Below are positions 38,852-52,146 of a DNA stretch of 64,000 nucleotides, piece after piece (position 1 is the stretch's first letter; every line of letters begins with the position of its first letter). A program made the translations under genes and the position numbers. This stretch comes from Rallus limicola (taxonomy: Eukaryota > Chordata > Aves > Gruiformes > Rallidae). The stretch lies in NCBI GenBank assembly GCA_022605955.1, contig JAKCOZ010000003.1, positions 47,740,179-47,804,178 on the forward strand. The letters run 5' to 3'. The notes under the pieces are model-generated. The model had not been told where the DNA came from and did not search any database. It was given only the letters and a program-made list of their open reading frames with translations.

Positions 38852-38893
<42 letters not shown>
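38852..38893. repeat. (CA)21 microsatellite
   Basis: This is an uninterrupted CA dinucleotide run of 42 bases, the longest pure simple repeat in the window. Runs of this length are normally variable in length. The open frame through it at 38730-39023 encodes a Thr-His stretch and is an artefact of the repeat. Confidence 0.95.
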
Positions 38894-38896
<3 letters not shown>

Positions 38897-41396
38897 AGTT
38901 TTGTATATTTCAACTATATATTCAAGCAAGACTTTGGAGTTGATCATGATGTCAGACATTGGGACTGAACAGGAATGGGGTGGCTTTGTCCTTGTTCTCA
39001 GATGGGATAAGCCTACCCATTAGGAGAAAGTTTCCTGCTTCATGCTCTCAGATTTGAAAGATGAAACTCCGTATCTGCACTATCCTTGCTTAGACTACGA
39101 TACCATAAACACTCTCACTAAACATTTGAAAGAGGAACCACGGCCAAATCCTACTACATTATAGTGAGCAACAATCCTATTTCAGAACATTTATGTTTTC
39201 TGCATGTTCCACTGGGAGAAAGGTCCCTTTAAAGCTTTCAATATGATTTAAGCACAAATGTTTTTTATATAGGTCAGGAAAGAGAAATGTAATTTCCCTT
39301 AGTTTTGTTTGGTTGAAGTTCTCTGTTCTAGCACTTAATTAATGACTCTGGTGAAATGTTTTGAAAGCAGCAATGTTTCTAACCCCAACTGCATTGCCAA
39401 ATTGAGTACTTCCTGCTCATTGTCTATTTTGGAGAGGAGGCTGAACTCACATCCATGCGCTGCTAATAAAACCAAGGAAACTATTTTTATGGCTATGGAA
39501 AAAAGGTATTTCTTCCTCAGTACCCACCTCTGTCAGTCATAGCTGCAGGAAAGAGAGAGGTGATGTAAGATATGTGGAAAGCAAGGGAGAGGAGGGAAGG
39601 GAACCCACATCGGACAGAGCAGCATTACCCAAGTTGGAGCAGTCAGGTTCACAGGCTGACTTTCACATATAACTTTCTTACACATTCACCCCTGAAACCC
39701 AAGCATTATGAGGAGATTACATATAAGGACATATGCATTCACAGTGGAAATTAGGCAGAACTGCACCCAAAACACAATCCTCAAACCTTTACCTAATCCA
39801 ATGAGTACCTGGCTTGGTTAGGATTGTTTTTTTAAAGGCAGTAAATTTCCCCAGGTTTTTAAGGTTTCATGTCTCTTGCAGCCTTGGGCCCCAGACACTG
39901 CCACCTAAAGGGCTTGCATCAGTACAATCAAAGGTCCCCTAAGGTATGTCCCCAGATGTCACTACAAGCATCATCAGACACCTGCCCAGAAAAGGAGGTG
40001 ACACACTTCCATTGCACTATGGCCTGATGATGGTTTCTTCCAGCAGCTAGATGTAAACATGCCTGTCTGCAGTGTGAAGGGTTCAAGGGTAGATCTATTC
40101 CACCTAGGGGGTTTTGTGCTAAGGTGAGGCAGGAACAGAGAGAAACAGGGACTTAGAGCAAATGTGGCAGCCCCATTGATTAGCCCTCCTTGCTGAACAC
40201 AGAGTGAGCCTTGGAAAACAGCTCCTGACACTCTGCAGCAGCAGCAGGATGTGCAGGCAGAGCAGGGATGGCCCAGAGCTCAGGTCCAGCAACTGCTTGA
40301 AACAGCACACATTGCGGTCTCTGCATCAGCCCCTCCACTTCCAGTTGCTCTGATGAAGGAGGAACACCCATGACCTGGGCAGCCAGCAGCACTCAGAAAC
40401 TCACTTACCTGCTGGGTGCAGAATGAGACCAGTTGGATCTGCTGCCTTTTCCCCCACAAGCAGATGGTGACAGAGGTTTCTCTTTTCTGCCTACAGGAAG
40501 TTTTCTCATAAAAACTGCAGCAATGTAGGCCACTTCTGTTTTGCAGCCATATTTGGCAGGCAAATGGAGAAGAATTTGGTTCTTAAATGGAGAAAAAGCT
40601 TTTTCATAGGGAATGGGCGACAGAGCTGTTACATGAATCTCAATCCCTCAGACAGCTGTATAACATTGGAACACCTCCTGAGTCAATGACAGTGATTTCC
40701 ATTTGGTCAGCTACAAACAAGGGCATCCTCTCAGATGGTCATCCTGCTTCTCCCAAGAACTGCTGCACTCACATATGGGTAGAGTGAAGAACAGACATGT
40801 CTACTTTGAGAGATTCAGGAAGAGAAAGAATAAACTAATACAAATTGCCACATGTTGGCCAAAGTCTCTCTGTCTTAAAGCTCTCTAATGTTTCAAGGCA
40901 AAACCATATCACTGTCTATTTGTGGAGAAAAAATAGAATTTAATATTAGCTGTTATAAAACACACTAAGTCTGCAATGTGTTACTTCTTGGAGACAGCTT
41001 AAACAACACAGGAGACTTTAAAGCACTGAAAGCATTGCTCCTTTGCAGACACTACTGCTCCTGACACTTTCTACTCATCATAGTTCCTGACTGCTACAAT
41101 CCCAAGTCTTTGTGCTCTCAGACAGACTGATGGGTCTGCCTTGTCCCTGAGCAAGGCCAGATTTAGCATCCTGCCTCTTCTGCTCTTTTGTTTACTGGAC
41201 ATAGAGCTCAACAGTGGAGAAAAGGTCACCAATAAAAACCCCTCATTTTTTGGAGTACGTACCTTGCGTGCCTATGTTGCACCATGGTATCACTCAAGCA
41301 AACACGCATTGATGGATGAGGTGTCAGTGGGAAACACTGGTTCCAAGGTCAAAAGACCCTAAGGAAAACACCAAAGATACTAAAAAAGTCTTACGA
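38894..41396. other. Single-copy non-coding stretch
   Basis: I recognise no gene or transposon. Overlapping open frames at 39974-40392 on the minus strand lack any recognisable domain. Confidence 0.5.
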
Positions 41397-41690
41397 GGTA
41401 CAGGCACATCTTTATTGGGAAAAGAAACAGTAGAAGCTTGTCAGGGTGGTAACCAGACTAAATCTGCATGGCAGGCAAAGCACAGACAGCACCCAGCCTA
41501 AATTTCTTCTGGGTGACTGGCATAAGTCCCCATCCCAACGCTGATCCTGATGTAGGGAGTGTTGATAGGAGTGATGGCAATGATCAGGTGATGCCACAGC
41601 AAACCAGCTGAGGAGATTTCACAGCTAAGTGAGGACAGCAATGATTTTGGTTCTGATGCAATAAGACAGCCTTCCCTGAAATAATGGTGA
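41397..41690 (-). other. Possible terminal-exon-like segment (unproven)
   Basis: On the minus strand, a CCATTATTTCAG ending at about 41681 looks like a 3' splice acceptor. It is followed by about 60 open codons to a TAG at 41498-41500, ending ...TYASHPEEI, and then by a poly-A signal AATAAA about 80 bases further on, at about 41414-41419. This order of acceptor, open frame, stop and poly-A signal is what a last exon looks like. I do not recognise the peptide, see no upstream exon, and each element is common by chance. Treat it as a candidate for transcript data, not a gene. Confidence 0.12.
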
Positions 41691-41699
41691 AATAGCAGA

Positions 41700-44606
41700 T
41701 CTGTGCACAAGAGGCAACTATGTAGATACTGAAATCTCAGACAAGAATGATACGGACATCAGTTAATGAGCAAGCCATAAAACTGCTATTGAGGTATGCA
41801 TTGTGTGATTTGCCTATCTTGAACAGGAGATAAGCACAAATACTGCTCACTTAATGTTGTTCCACAGACTCACAGCATCTGACAAAATAAATGACTGCCC
41901 AGGACTTCTTATTTGGCATTTCTGCTTTCTGCTGGAACACAATCATATTGGCTAAACATGTGTTTTGTAAACATTTGCCTGCAGTGTTCTTGGTTTGTAT
42001 ATTTACACAGCTCATGTTAATTTTGTGCTTTACTTTTGACAGAGAAAAGCTTCAGTGACTTTTTATGTTTAATGCATTCATTCTGAAGCTGTTGCTTCAC
42101 CTACTGTTAATATGGTGGGGATTTTTTCTAAAGAACATTAGAACATGTTAAATAAATATATGTGCACACATAACCCTCACACTGCCGTTACTTGCACTGA
42201 AAGTTTATGTCACTAAGAAAATAATATATGCCCAGCTTTTGGAGTAGTGAGCTTTTTCTGCATCATCAAAGTGACCTATGAAGGCCAAGAGAGCAGAGCT
42301 CTAAAGATCCCACATGTGAGCATGCCAGCCTGAGAATAAAGAAGCCAAGGATACGCAAAGTCACAAATACTGAATTTGCAAAGCTGGATGGTGTGCTAGC
42401 AGGAGGTGCAACAAATGAATGAAGGGGAGAATGTCCCAAAGGTTTTCTCTTAAAAGCAACTTGCAACAGCTCAGGAGAAAAGTGAATGGACTACCACTCT
42501 GGAAGTTAATATCTTCATTTCAAACTGCGTGTAAACTTTAAGGGCATTGATGGTATTGCTGGAGAAAAAAAGCAAACCACAGAAGATAACAGCGAAATGA
42601 AACAGAGGACTTGCAATGCTAGTTGCTCCTCATTAAAGGAACATAAGAACTAAAGTTACTACAAATATTTACAAAAATAAGCAGCCAGAGGTTGTAGAAG
42701 AGGTATTAAAATACCCATTGTTTTAAAAACACATCACACATGGATCTCATCAAGCTGACACCTCTAGGAAGAACAGGTCATCCATGCAGTTAGGGAAGAG
42801 TCTGAGGGCACTTGGGAGTGAAGGAGAATAATAAAAACAAGCTAGGGCTGAAGGAACCAAACCATCCTACTTGTAATGACTCGATTTTTTCACTGTCGTA
42901 GAAGCAGAAACAGAAGCAGTTTTTTTCTCAGGCAATCATGGAGCAAGTAGAGCCTCTACCTCGTATGGTTAAAATAGAGAAAAGGGCTTTAGTGTGAAAG
43001 GAATTATGCCTTTTTTAAGGAAACTCATTACTAACCAAAACTGATCTTAAATCAAAGATTGCGTTTTCTAAAAGGGACCTTACAAACATCTTCCTGCCTG
43101 AAAATAAAACACCATAGACCCTATTTGCAACTTCAAGGATCCAATCTGCAAAACAGATCTAATTTTTGGAAAGTATAACTACTTTTCTGGACAGAAAAAT
43201 CAGAGAAGCAAAGTCCAGAAGTAGAATTTCAATCTGATTTAGAGAAGAAACCTGTACAATCGCAGGCAGATTTAGACTGGGATTGCCAAGGTTTATGGAA
43301 GCCTCCCACAGAAAGAAAGCCAACAGAAATAGCAGGTCTCCAAGATTCTACTGAGAAGATAAAAAGAGAGATTGGACTCCCAGTACTAGCTAGGGGCTTT
43401 TTAAAAAGATATTTTCAGGATTTACAGAATGTGAACCCCTTCACTGCTCTCTGGTATCTTTACCATTACTTAGCTTCCTATCTGTAAAGCAGAACTACAT
43501 TCTGTTTCTTCTTGCAGTATTTCAGAGTTCTTTTAGTGACTGGAAAAGCTAAAACCAACAATGATAATGACAATAATAATAAAATCTTTAAAGGCCAGAG
43601 ATCCTTTATGCTGCTTCAAAAGGAAAAGAGTTTGAGGAAACTGTTAATTTTTTGTGTGTGTGCATCTCCAAAATGCAGGTTAAGTCAGGCAAAGAGTCTC
43701 AGCAGTAGCATGGAGAGAAGCAGACCTTGCTGTGGAATAGATGTCAAAATTCATGTCTCAGACTAGGTACTTTTCTCCAAGGCAATCTCTGCAAACACGA
43801 GTACGTGGGCACTGAAAATCTCACACCACTGGTTTGCACCAGTGATGGGCCAGTGGGCAGAGGAACAGGGCCTGACCAAGCTCCCTCGATAGCAGGCAGG
43901 AATCAGAGCAGCCAGCTGCAGTATTCAAATGTATATATGTCATTAATAGACTTAATCCTTGGTGTAGGGGGATGGTGAAAAACAAGGTCAAAACCAGCAA
44001 AGTCTGCATGTAGTGCCTCAGCTCAGGCACTGTCTGAGAACAAAGACAAAAATCTTCACTAATACAAAGCCTCATAAGAACAAAGGGTGTGTGAAAAGGG
44101 AATATATAAACACGCTCATGAGGAACAGCTACTGCGAAATATTTTTCTGTGCTTCAAGTGTCAGCTGGGTCTGACAGGTGCCTTTGGAAAAATAGCAAGT
44201 CAGAACAGTAACTAATGGCTCCCCAAATCCCCACAGTCAGGCACTGTCAGGATAGCCATTTACACACTTCTCCTTTCTGATGCCTCAAGGAGAACCATGT
44301 TTTCCCAAGACACAAAGCCTTGCTCATCTCCGAAGTAAACATTCAACTCCCACACCCTCTCATGGGCTGAGATGCTCAGATGAGGATGCAAGCACTTCTC
44401 CTCTGTGTTGAACACCCTGCTCCTCCTGCCTCCCACCATTACCCTGGGCATTTCATCTCCAGAACAACTTGGCCAAATTGTACTTTCTCTTGTCCCGCGT
44501 GTCCGATGTACAGCTGCTTTGGGTTGGGTTTTGTTTTTAAGAGTTAATTCCCTCATCTGCCACATTTCCCAGATCCAGTGCAAATAACTTCTCTCCTTTT
44601 GGAGTA
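41700..44606. other. Single-copy non-coding stretch
   Basis: I see no gene or transposon. A short run of AAT and GATAATGAC words at about 43560-43582 is low-complexity. Confidence 0.5.
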
Positions 44607-45282
44607 ACAGAGTGCTGCCTAGCAGAAAAGGACCTGAGGGTGTTGGTCAACAGCCAGCTGAATGTGAACCAGCAGTGTGCCCAGGTGGCCAAGAAGCCAA
44701 CAGCATCCTGGCTTGTATCAGAAATGGTGTGGCCAGCAGGATTAGGAAAGTGATTTTCCCCTTGTACTCAGTGCTGGTGAGGCTGTACCTTGAGTTCTGG
44801 GTTCAGTTTTGGGCCACTCACTACAAGAAGGACATTATGGTGCTGGAACATATTCCAAAGACAACAATTCTGGTGAAGGGTTTGGAGCACAAGTCTTATG
44901 AGTAGTGTCTGAAGGAACTGGGATTCAGCCTGGAGAAGGGGAAGCTGAGGGGAGACCTTGCTCTCTACAACCACCTAAAAGGAGGTTGAGTGAGGTGTGT
45001 GTTGGTTCTTTCTCTCAAGTAACTAGCAGTAGACATGAGGAAATGGTTTCAAGCTCTGTCAGTGGAGGTTTACACTGGATATTAGGAGACATTTCTTCAC
45101 TGAAGAGTGGTCACTATTTAGAACAGGCTTCCCAGAGAGGTGGTGAAATGACCATTCCAGGACATGTTCAAAAACATGTAGACATAGCACTCCAGGATAT
45201 GTTTTAGTTGACATGGTGCTGTTGGATGGATGGTTGGACTTGATGATCTTAGAAGTCTTTTGCAACCTTACAGATCCTGGGT
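44607..45282 (+). pseudogene. CR1 LINE remnant with decayed reverse-transcriptase C-terminus
   Basis: This is a 5'-truncated CR1 in sense orientation. The DNA runs from GTGCTGCCTAGCAGAAAAGG through the end of ORF2 and the 3' UTR to GGACTTGATGATCTTAGAAG. Translation in one frame at about 44690-44902 gives [15 protein letters not shown] and later [12 protein letters not shown], typical of the C-terminal part of the CR1 reverse-transcriptase protein. A TAG at 44903-44905 and several frameshifts break it. Later fragments such as SQVTSSRHEEM appear in another frame. The 8-bp tail repeat that normally follows CAACCTT is missing: the text reads CAACCTTACAGATCCTGGG. The element has no function as a gene. 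It lies alone, with no second repeat beside it. Confidence 0.9.
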
Positions 45283-47044
45283 GTAGCAAAGCTGCTACAC
45301 ACGGGAAAGAAAGGGGCTGTAGAAAGATGTTACCTACATGTAACATAGACTCCTGTCTGCTACTTTGGTTTCCCAGTCTAACGAGTTTCAACCGCTTCTG
45401 TCACATTAAAATACCACAATAAAATCAACATACACCCACCTACAGGATGGACTAAATTTTCAGCAAAATAATACCAATGCCATGAAATACTGATTCTGAG
45501 GTAACCATTTGCCACTGGTAGAAAAAAATAACTTAAACTGGTGGCTTCAAAGGCCTGAAAATCTTTTACTAATCTTCGGTCAGCAGCTGGATTGGACAAG
45601 ATAAGCCCAGCTTTTATTTTGATGCACTTGCTTTTTAGAATCAATGCTGGTATGGTGTCTACAGAATTACGGATTAGGGGAGGTTGATCTTACTGTGCAG
45701 AAAGCAGTTTTTGAAAACAAAAGTATGAAGTAAGCAACTCATTGGGGTCAAAAGAGGGAGAGAAGCAATGGAATAAATGACTGATGAATGAGAAAATTAT
45801 TATAAGCAGCTTAGCTAGACTTCCAGAACACCAACTGGGGAAGAAAAGATGGCAAAAGAACAAATTTGGTGCATACTGAGTCAGGGATAAAAAAACACAT
45901 TAAATAATCACTGTATTTTTGTAAATTATGCTGATTCCTTGGAGATAACTTGTGCAAAATTAAGGGTTGGTTTTAGTGCCAAAAACGTTGATAGACTTTT
46001 GACACAGAGGCTAGCAGAAACAGAATTTGGCACATGGATAATATAAGAAAAACAGAACCAAGGCAAAGATTATTTTCTTTTCATTGGTTGAGACTTTTAA
46101 AGGGAACTACAGATTTACTATGTTCACCACAACAGAAAACAGTTCTGGTTTTCAGTCAGCAGTTTTCCAGTACTCCCCCAAAAAAATCAGGATTCCTTAA
46201 AAAATATCTCAAGTTACTACTGAAGAATGTTTGAATCAAAAAATCACCAGTCTTTTCTGGAGATTTCATTAAAAGAACAGCTGTATAAAAGTAAAGCCCA
46301 GTTGTTTCCCCTTACAGGGTGGCAAGTTTTGTACTTGATTTGGCAATTTGTACTTCGTAGGTGCTCAGTAGATGGCTGAAAACATAATTACATGTCTCGT
46401 CTGACCGAGGTTGTGAAAATTAAAAGGAAGAGTTAAAATTAGCAGTTTTCACCACATTTCTCTAAAGGCCAAAACTAAAAGCACACATTTGACTACATCA
46501 GACTTCAGTGAAGTTAATTTCTTATATCCGTCTGGATCCCAAAATCCTTGGGTTTTGCTCATCTTCTGCTGACTTGTCATTGTTTACAGGGAAAAAAAAA
46601 TCATTGCTTTTGAAGCCTGAATAAATACATGAAGAAAGAAATACGACAAGTCATTTAAATGAAAGATATATGAAAACATACAACATCTATTAGCCATAAT
46701 GCCTACTTGGGGAGCTGCTAAGTTTATAGTGGTGTTTTACTATTTCAACAACACTAAGAAACTCACCTCCTGTACATTTTCATTAGTATCCTACTACCTA
46801 TAAAACACAAGTTTCAGTATACCTTGCTATCCATTTTTACTAGGCTGTGTAAGAGTTAGGACCTGATATTCCCATAACTTTCACCACTTGTGAGGGATTC
46901 TCTTACTTAGCTGTATTTATCACTAGCTTTAAATAAACCTGTGAATGACATGAAACATGGCAATACACCTCCACCGCCAGCTCAGCCAAATGTAGTTTTT
47001 GAGTGGAACGGATCCCAGGACTTCATTTTAAAACATCTGGCTAG
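45283..47044. other. Single-copy non-coding stretch
   Basis: I recognise nothing here. It is AT-rich between 46400 and 46960. Confidence 0.5.
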
Positions 47045-47291
47045 CTTTGGTGTGATACCCAAGTATTGTGGTGTGATGCAACTGTTGTGGGTGAGGCCAG
47101 TGGCATGACCCCTCTGCGAGCGAGCCCTTTGGGAGCCCCTAGGACCAGTTATCCCCATTGGTCGCTGTATTGCAGGTGTGATGCTGCTGAATTATAGCCT
47201 TCTGTGGGAGGCGGCCAATTATCCCCACTGCAATGCTTCGCAGGTGCTACACACTGTGGTGGGATGGCAGCAGCATGCCATATGCAACAGT
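47045..47291. repeat. Degenerate tandem repeat, family unknown
   Basis: Related units repeat here with uneven spacing. The word GTATTGTGGTGTGATGCAAC near 47064, GTATTGCAGGTGTGATGCTG near 47167 and CTTCGCAGGTGCTACACAC near 47235 align with each other. CCAGTTATCCCCATTG at 47145 and CCAATTATCCCCACTG at 47215 repeat 70 bases apart, and GTGGGTGAGGCCAG and GTGGGAGGCGGCCAA also correspond. The unit is about 65-100 bp. The block is richer in G, C and CpG than its flanks. I do not recognise the family. It could be an old minisatellite or a fragment of a DNA transposon or SINE. Confidence 0.5.
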
Positions 47292-50200
47292 AAGACAGTA
47301 ACACTGGCTTATCCCTTATTGTACCTTTTATCCAAAAATGGGTGAATGTTTAGCAGGTTTTTATTGTTTTGAGGTTTTTAGCTTAGAAAGAAACCCTAGG
47401 AGTTTTCCATCTGAAGATCTGAAGTTGCCTGTTGCTGTTGAGGTCCAGAAGGTGGGCTGCATCTGCTGTCACTCCCATATGACCCGCACCATCCAGAAGA
47501 AGCCTTCTTCTGCCTCCGTAGGGCACATGTGCAAACAGACCAGTTCCTGAAAACCATGATCACGTAGCACAACTGAAAACCTGGCAAGGGCCAAAGACAG
47601 GTGAAACAATGCTACAGTACAGCCTGAAAACCCCTCCAAGGCACTAAGGCACTGTTTGGGGGCCTGCTGGGGAGAGGAGGCAGGTGCAGGGCACATCTCC
47701 CCACTCCAGTAGAACCACAGTGGTGGAGCAGCCCCATGCCATGGGACATGCCAGAGCACTGGCAGCACCAGCCCAAGCCTGCTGAGCACAACAGGGTACA
47801 CAACGCCAGGTCAGAACATGACACAGTCATGAGGGTCTTCTCTATTTCTTCTCATTTAAAACAAAATAGCCTTATTTTGCATGCAAATATTACCATATAT
47901 TAAGTGTGAGATTTCACAATCAAGCATGGAAAGCAGCCTACTTGCAGGGCTTGGCTTTAGACAACTCTTGGCCACTGAGCACCTTTGACCATCACCTGGG
48001 AATGTCCCTTGACTGATTAAAGCACAGCAAACAACCTCAAGAGATCCATGCTGAAATTAGTGTTTACATGCATGTACACACTAGATGAAATCAGAACTAA
48101 AGCAGGCTGGAAATACTCATCGCTTTGCAGCAGTAAGAAAACACGCTGTAAGGGAGAGGAGACAGAGAGATCCAGGTTATCTGAGCTGCCAAAGAACTGA
48201 AGAGGTTTTATAATCTTCTCAATCTATTAACTGGGAGAACTCTTCAGACACTGCACAAATGATATGCAGCTATTAAAAGACAACCTTCTCCTCTTCCTTG
48301 AATTGATGTACCCAGGTGTCCGTTCAATTAATAGGCAGGGAAGCAGCTCAAAATAAGTTCAGCTCTATAGAAAACCAGAGTCTCCCTGCACAACATCCAA
48401 AGGTTTTAGTAACACAGGGATCCATCTCTGGGATTTTGTTTCTGGAGCCTTCAGTCTTCCCACTTCAGATACAATCAGAAATAATTGGCCCTTTTGAACA
48501 GCAGGAAAGTTGGCTGCTATGGAAGCGATGCTACATTGCCAAGGTCCAGCAGGAGCTGCAGTCCTGCTGTGTGGATGTGGCTCAGAGACCTCCAGGACAG
48601 CCTTCTCCTCCTATGGGATGTACAAATCCCAGCAGTCCCCTTGGGACCTGAAGGGAGAGCAGCGCCCACTTCCACTGCATGTAATTGAAAAAAAGGGTGG
48701 CATGCAGCAGAAGACGAGGAGAACATCAATGTTGTATCAGCCCTGTAAGGGAGGTCTCCTGACTAAAGTGTTGGGGTCAAAGGACATCCCGTGTGGATCT
48801 TCAGGCTCTAAGAGCTGTCTCATAACCCGACTCTACTGACTGTTTTCGCGTGATGAGCCCTGCAATAAACTGTGCAGAGTGAGTATGCCCTTTAAAAAGT
48901 TTCAGCACTGCTATTAAGTGCGCTCACACAGAGAGCAGGTGGTGTGCTGGTGGCAAAGCATCACTGACGAAAGGCCACAGACTCTGACGTCAGGCTTATG
49001 CCAGGGATGGTATCAGCCCTGCAGGAGGATATTGGCTGCCAGGAAAAACGCCAAGAGCCTTTCCCAAATATGAGCACACAATTAGGTAATGGCAGGGAAT
49101 GCCTTTCAAAATGATACACGGTGCTTTTGTACCAGCGAGGGTCTTGTGCAAGAGGTCTCAACGTTGCAGAAATCACAGATAATGGGAAAGAGGATGAAAG
49201 GGAACTTGTGCAAACATTGTCTGGAGCACAGGAATGACAAATGCCCTGGGGAAAGATCCTTTAACCACTCCAGCAAACTCTATTATAATCAAGGTGTAGG
49301 CAAATAAAAGGCCATTGTATTCACAAGTGAATCAAAAGAACTTTTGAAATGCTAAGAGGATTTATGGGGGGTTGAGGGGGGGTGTGGAAAAACTGGGAAA
49401 TGTTAAGGTCAGGCAGGACTCTCTTTGCATATGGTTGACAACTAGCTTATGTAGTGGGAACACAGACAGAAATTATTTCATTTCTTACGGAGGTGCTCCC
49501 AGTCAAATATCATTGTCAAAGCCAGGGTGTACTAATGTGGTAACTGGCCTGACCCAAACTCTCCTAATAGTAAGGAGGTTCAGACATGTTTCCTGGTATC
49601 AGAGGAATAGAAAATATATCTGCAAAACACAAAAGGAAAGACTTTAACAGTCTGAGAAAAAGACTTCTCTTTGGGTTTCCCAAGACCTGGCTAGGATATC
49701 TCACTCTTGTATGTGGTTGTGTCAGTCTGGCCAAAAAAACTGGGTGAAAATAAGATCTACCAGTGTAGTCAAAGAAATAAAGGCAAATTATCTCATCCCG
49801 GGAACCAGCCTCAATACACAGCTGAAGCTGGATAAAATGAGGTGGATGAGAGACCTATGTAGGTTACAACTTACAGCAAACTAGCCACAAAGGAACAATC
49901 CCTTGAAGATCAAAGCTATGTTAAAAAGTGGGTTTTGTTCCACATTGAGACCATGTTTTTTTGGACTTGTCTTCCATTTCCATTTCTTGGCTAACATGGC
50001 CAACAGCGTAAACTGACAAAAACCTTATGACTGAAGCAACAGCTACAATTTTATGCTGTATAATTTTAACTTTGCATTGTTCCCTGTGACCTCATTGTGT
50101 TGTACCTTATCTGATGTACACTGAAATTGCCTCTGGGCAGGGGCAATAATAAATTATATAGACATTCTGTAAGTACAAAGGACTCCAAAGGAACCAGTGA

Positions 50201-51934
50201 AATTAGCAATAAAGATATAAGCACAGCAGTCATTAATCCAAAGAAAAAGCACTAGTTGCTGTGCTTACAAAAAGTTCAAATTGTCACAAAACATTTGCAA
50301 AATATTCCACTCTAAAATTGCTTTGGCAATTGCAGCGGAAAAATCTCTGGGGTCAGAGTCTCTGCTAAACTGGGCAGAGAAGCCGAGCCAAGGCAGAAAC
50401 ATACTTGAGGTTGGGATACAATCTTTTGACAATTCCTGTAAGGAGTTATCCTTCTTTTTTGCACAAGGGAACCTCCTGCAGTAGGGTTTTGCAACAGTCG
50501 TTTTTCCTTAGACCTGAATATCAGAAGAGGAGTCAAGTATACACTGGAATGACTCTGAGACTGCGGCCTTGAGACTAAACAACAGGTAATGTTTCTCAAT
50601 TAGACATGCTAATCCTCCTTACAAAAGCCAGACAAGTATGCCGCGCATTCATAGATTTAGCCGAAGGGCTCGCTAAGGCAACCTTCTTATGGCAAATAGC
50701 TGAGACAACCCAGCTGTGTCCCTGCCTGAAGGGATCCTAGGTAATAAATGGAAAGTAATCCTTTTATATGCATACAGGGAGATTATAGGCACGCAGCCCC
50801 TGCAAGCCGCTTAGCTTCCACTAGAAGTGGTAGTAGGTTGGTGGCAGGATGGGTAAGTGGGGAAGACGAGAAAAAACGGAGGTATTTAGTTTTGCCAAAA
50901 GAAATGAAGGCTGACAGGTGAGCGTGCTCTTCAGTGGGAGGGACAAATCCGTTTGGGTCTTTATTCTTCAGAGGTGCATCCTCATCCATTGCGCTCCTGT
51001 ATTTAAGAAGTCCAGGGCCAGATTCCAAATGTCATGCTACACAACTCCACAAATATTGTGGGGACTGACTGCAGAATGGAGCTGCAGGACTAGGAGCAGA
51101 GTGGAGAGAAAGTGAGGGCTAAACCCAGCGTGGATTTGGCTACTCTGGTAAAGGGAGAAGGTGCATCGCTCTCCCCTATGTCTGTACAGCATGCTCCAGC
51201 CACCTTGCCTTCACATGCATTTGTGATGACATCCTGCCCCAGCCAGACTTCAGAGAGCCTGGAAGGGCAGCATTTAGGTTTTCATTCAGTCTAATTGAAG
51301 CATTTTGCATTAACTGTCATTTAAAACTTTTTAGCAGCTGATAGGTCATAAAAATAAATTTCTTCTAGTAACTTCTTTTACCTGCCTGAGAGCAACAGAA
51401 ATAGTAATCAGCATTTAAAAAGCAGTTTCTCTCTTAAAATCAGATTGCAAGAAAATATTTGAATTAAGGGGTACATTTGAGAAATTATAACAGCTTTTCA
51501 CTGAACCATGCTAATAACAGGAGACATTTAAGCCCTATTGAAATATAATTTCAGATATGTTCACCTCAAAAATTATTTTAATGAACTGAGATTTCCTAAT
51601 GTCATTCAATAAACCCCCTTGGAACCTATTATGAATCTTTTCAATAACATTTTCCAACTATTAAGTTTTGGACCTTTTTTTTTTCCCCGGTTGGATTGGT
51701 ACATGTTCTTGAGAGCAAAAGGCCCTAGTGCCATTGTGTTAGTTTGGGAGGAAAAATCCAGTGCTATAAGCAAATGCAAACTCTCTTTTGTTTTCCCTCA
51801 TTACCCAACAGAATAAGAATAGGAGTGTAATTGAACAAGTGACCTCACATTTGGATACACATAGGAAAGAATGAAATGTATGTTATTGTAAGTTCTCCAG
51901 AGTCCACATAAGTAAACCTCTCCAGATATTGCAC
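47292..51934. other. Single-copy non-coding stretch
   Basis: I see no gene. A POU octamer ATGCAAAT lies at 47881-47888. The block 51280-51615 is AT-rich with homeodomain-type words and is listed as a candidate conserved element. Confidence 0.5.
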
Positions 51935-52015
51935 TAAATGTCAGATCCTGCTTCTTATGAAGTCAGCAGGAGGTTTGCCATTGTCTTCTGTGTCAGCAGG
52001 ATGGAGCCTCTATTA
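51935..52015. repeat. Ancient amniote CR1-type repeat fragment
   Basis: The phrases GTCAGATCCTGCTTCTTATG, AAGTCAGCAGGAGGTTTGCC and GTCAGCAGGATGGAGCC match the pattern of an old amniote repeat ('CAGATCCTGC...AGTCAATGGGAGTTTTGCC...GCAGGATCAGGCC') that I know from turtles, crocodilians and birds. It is diverged but the order of three phrases is kept. Confidence 0.5.
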
Positions 52016-52146
52016 TTTGTCTTCAGATGTGGTGACTTGTCCATGTCCGCCAATGTCAGTAGAGCTCTGGCTACTCAAACTAGTTGAAGATCTGCCAAGA
52101 CATGTTTATACTCTATGGCTATTGAAATCACAGCATGCAGGAATTT

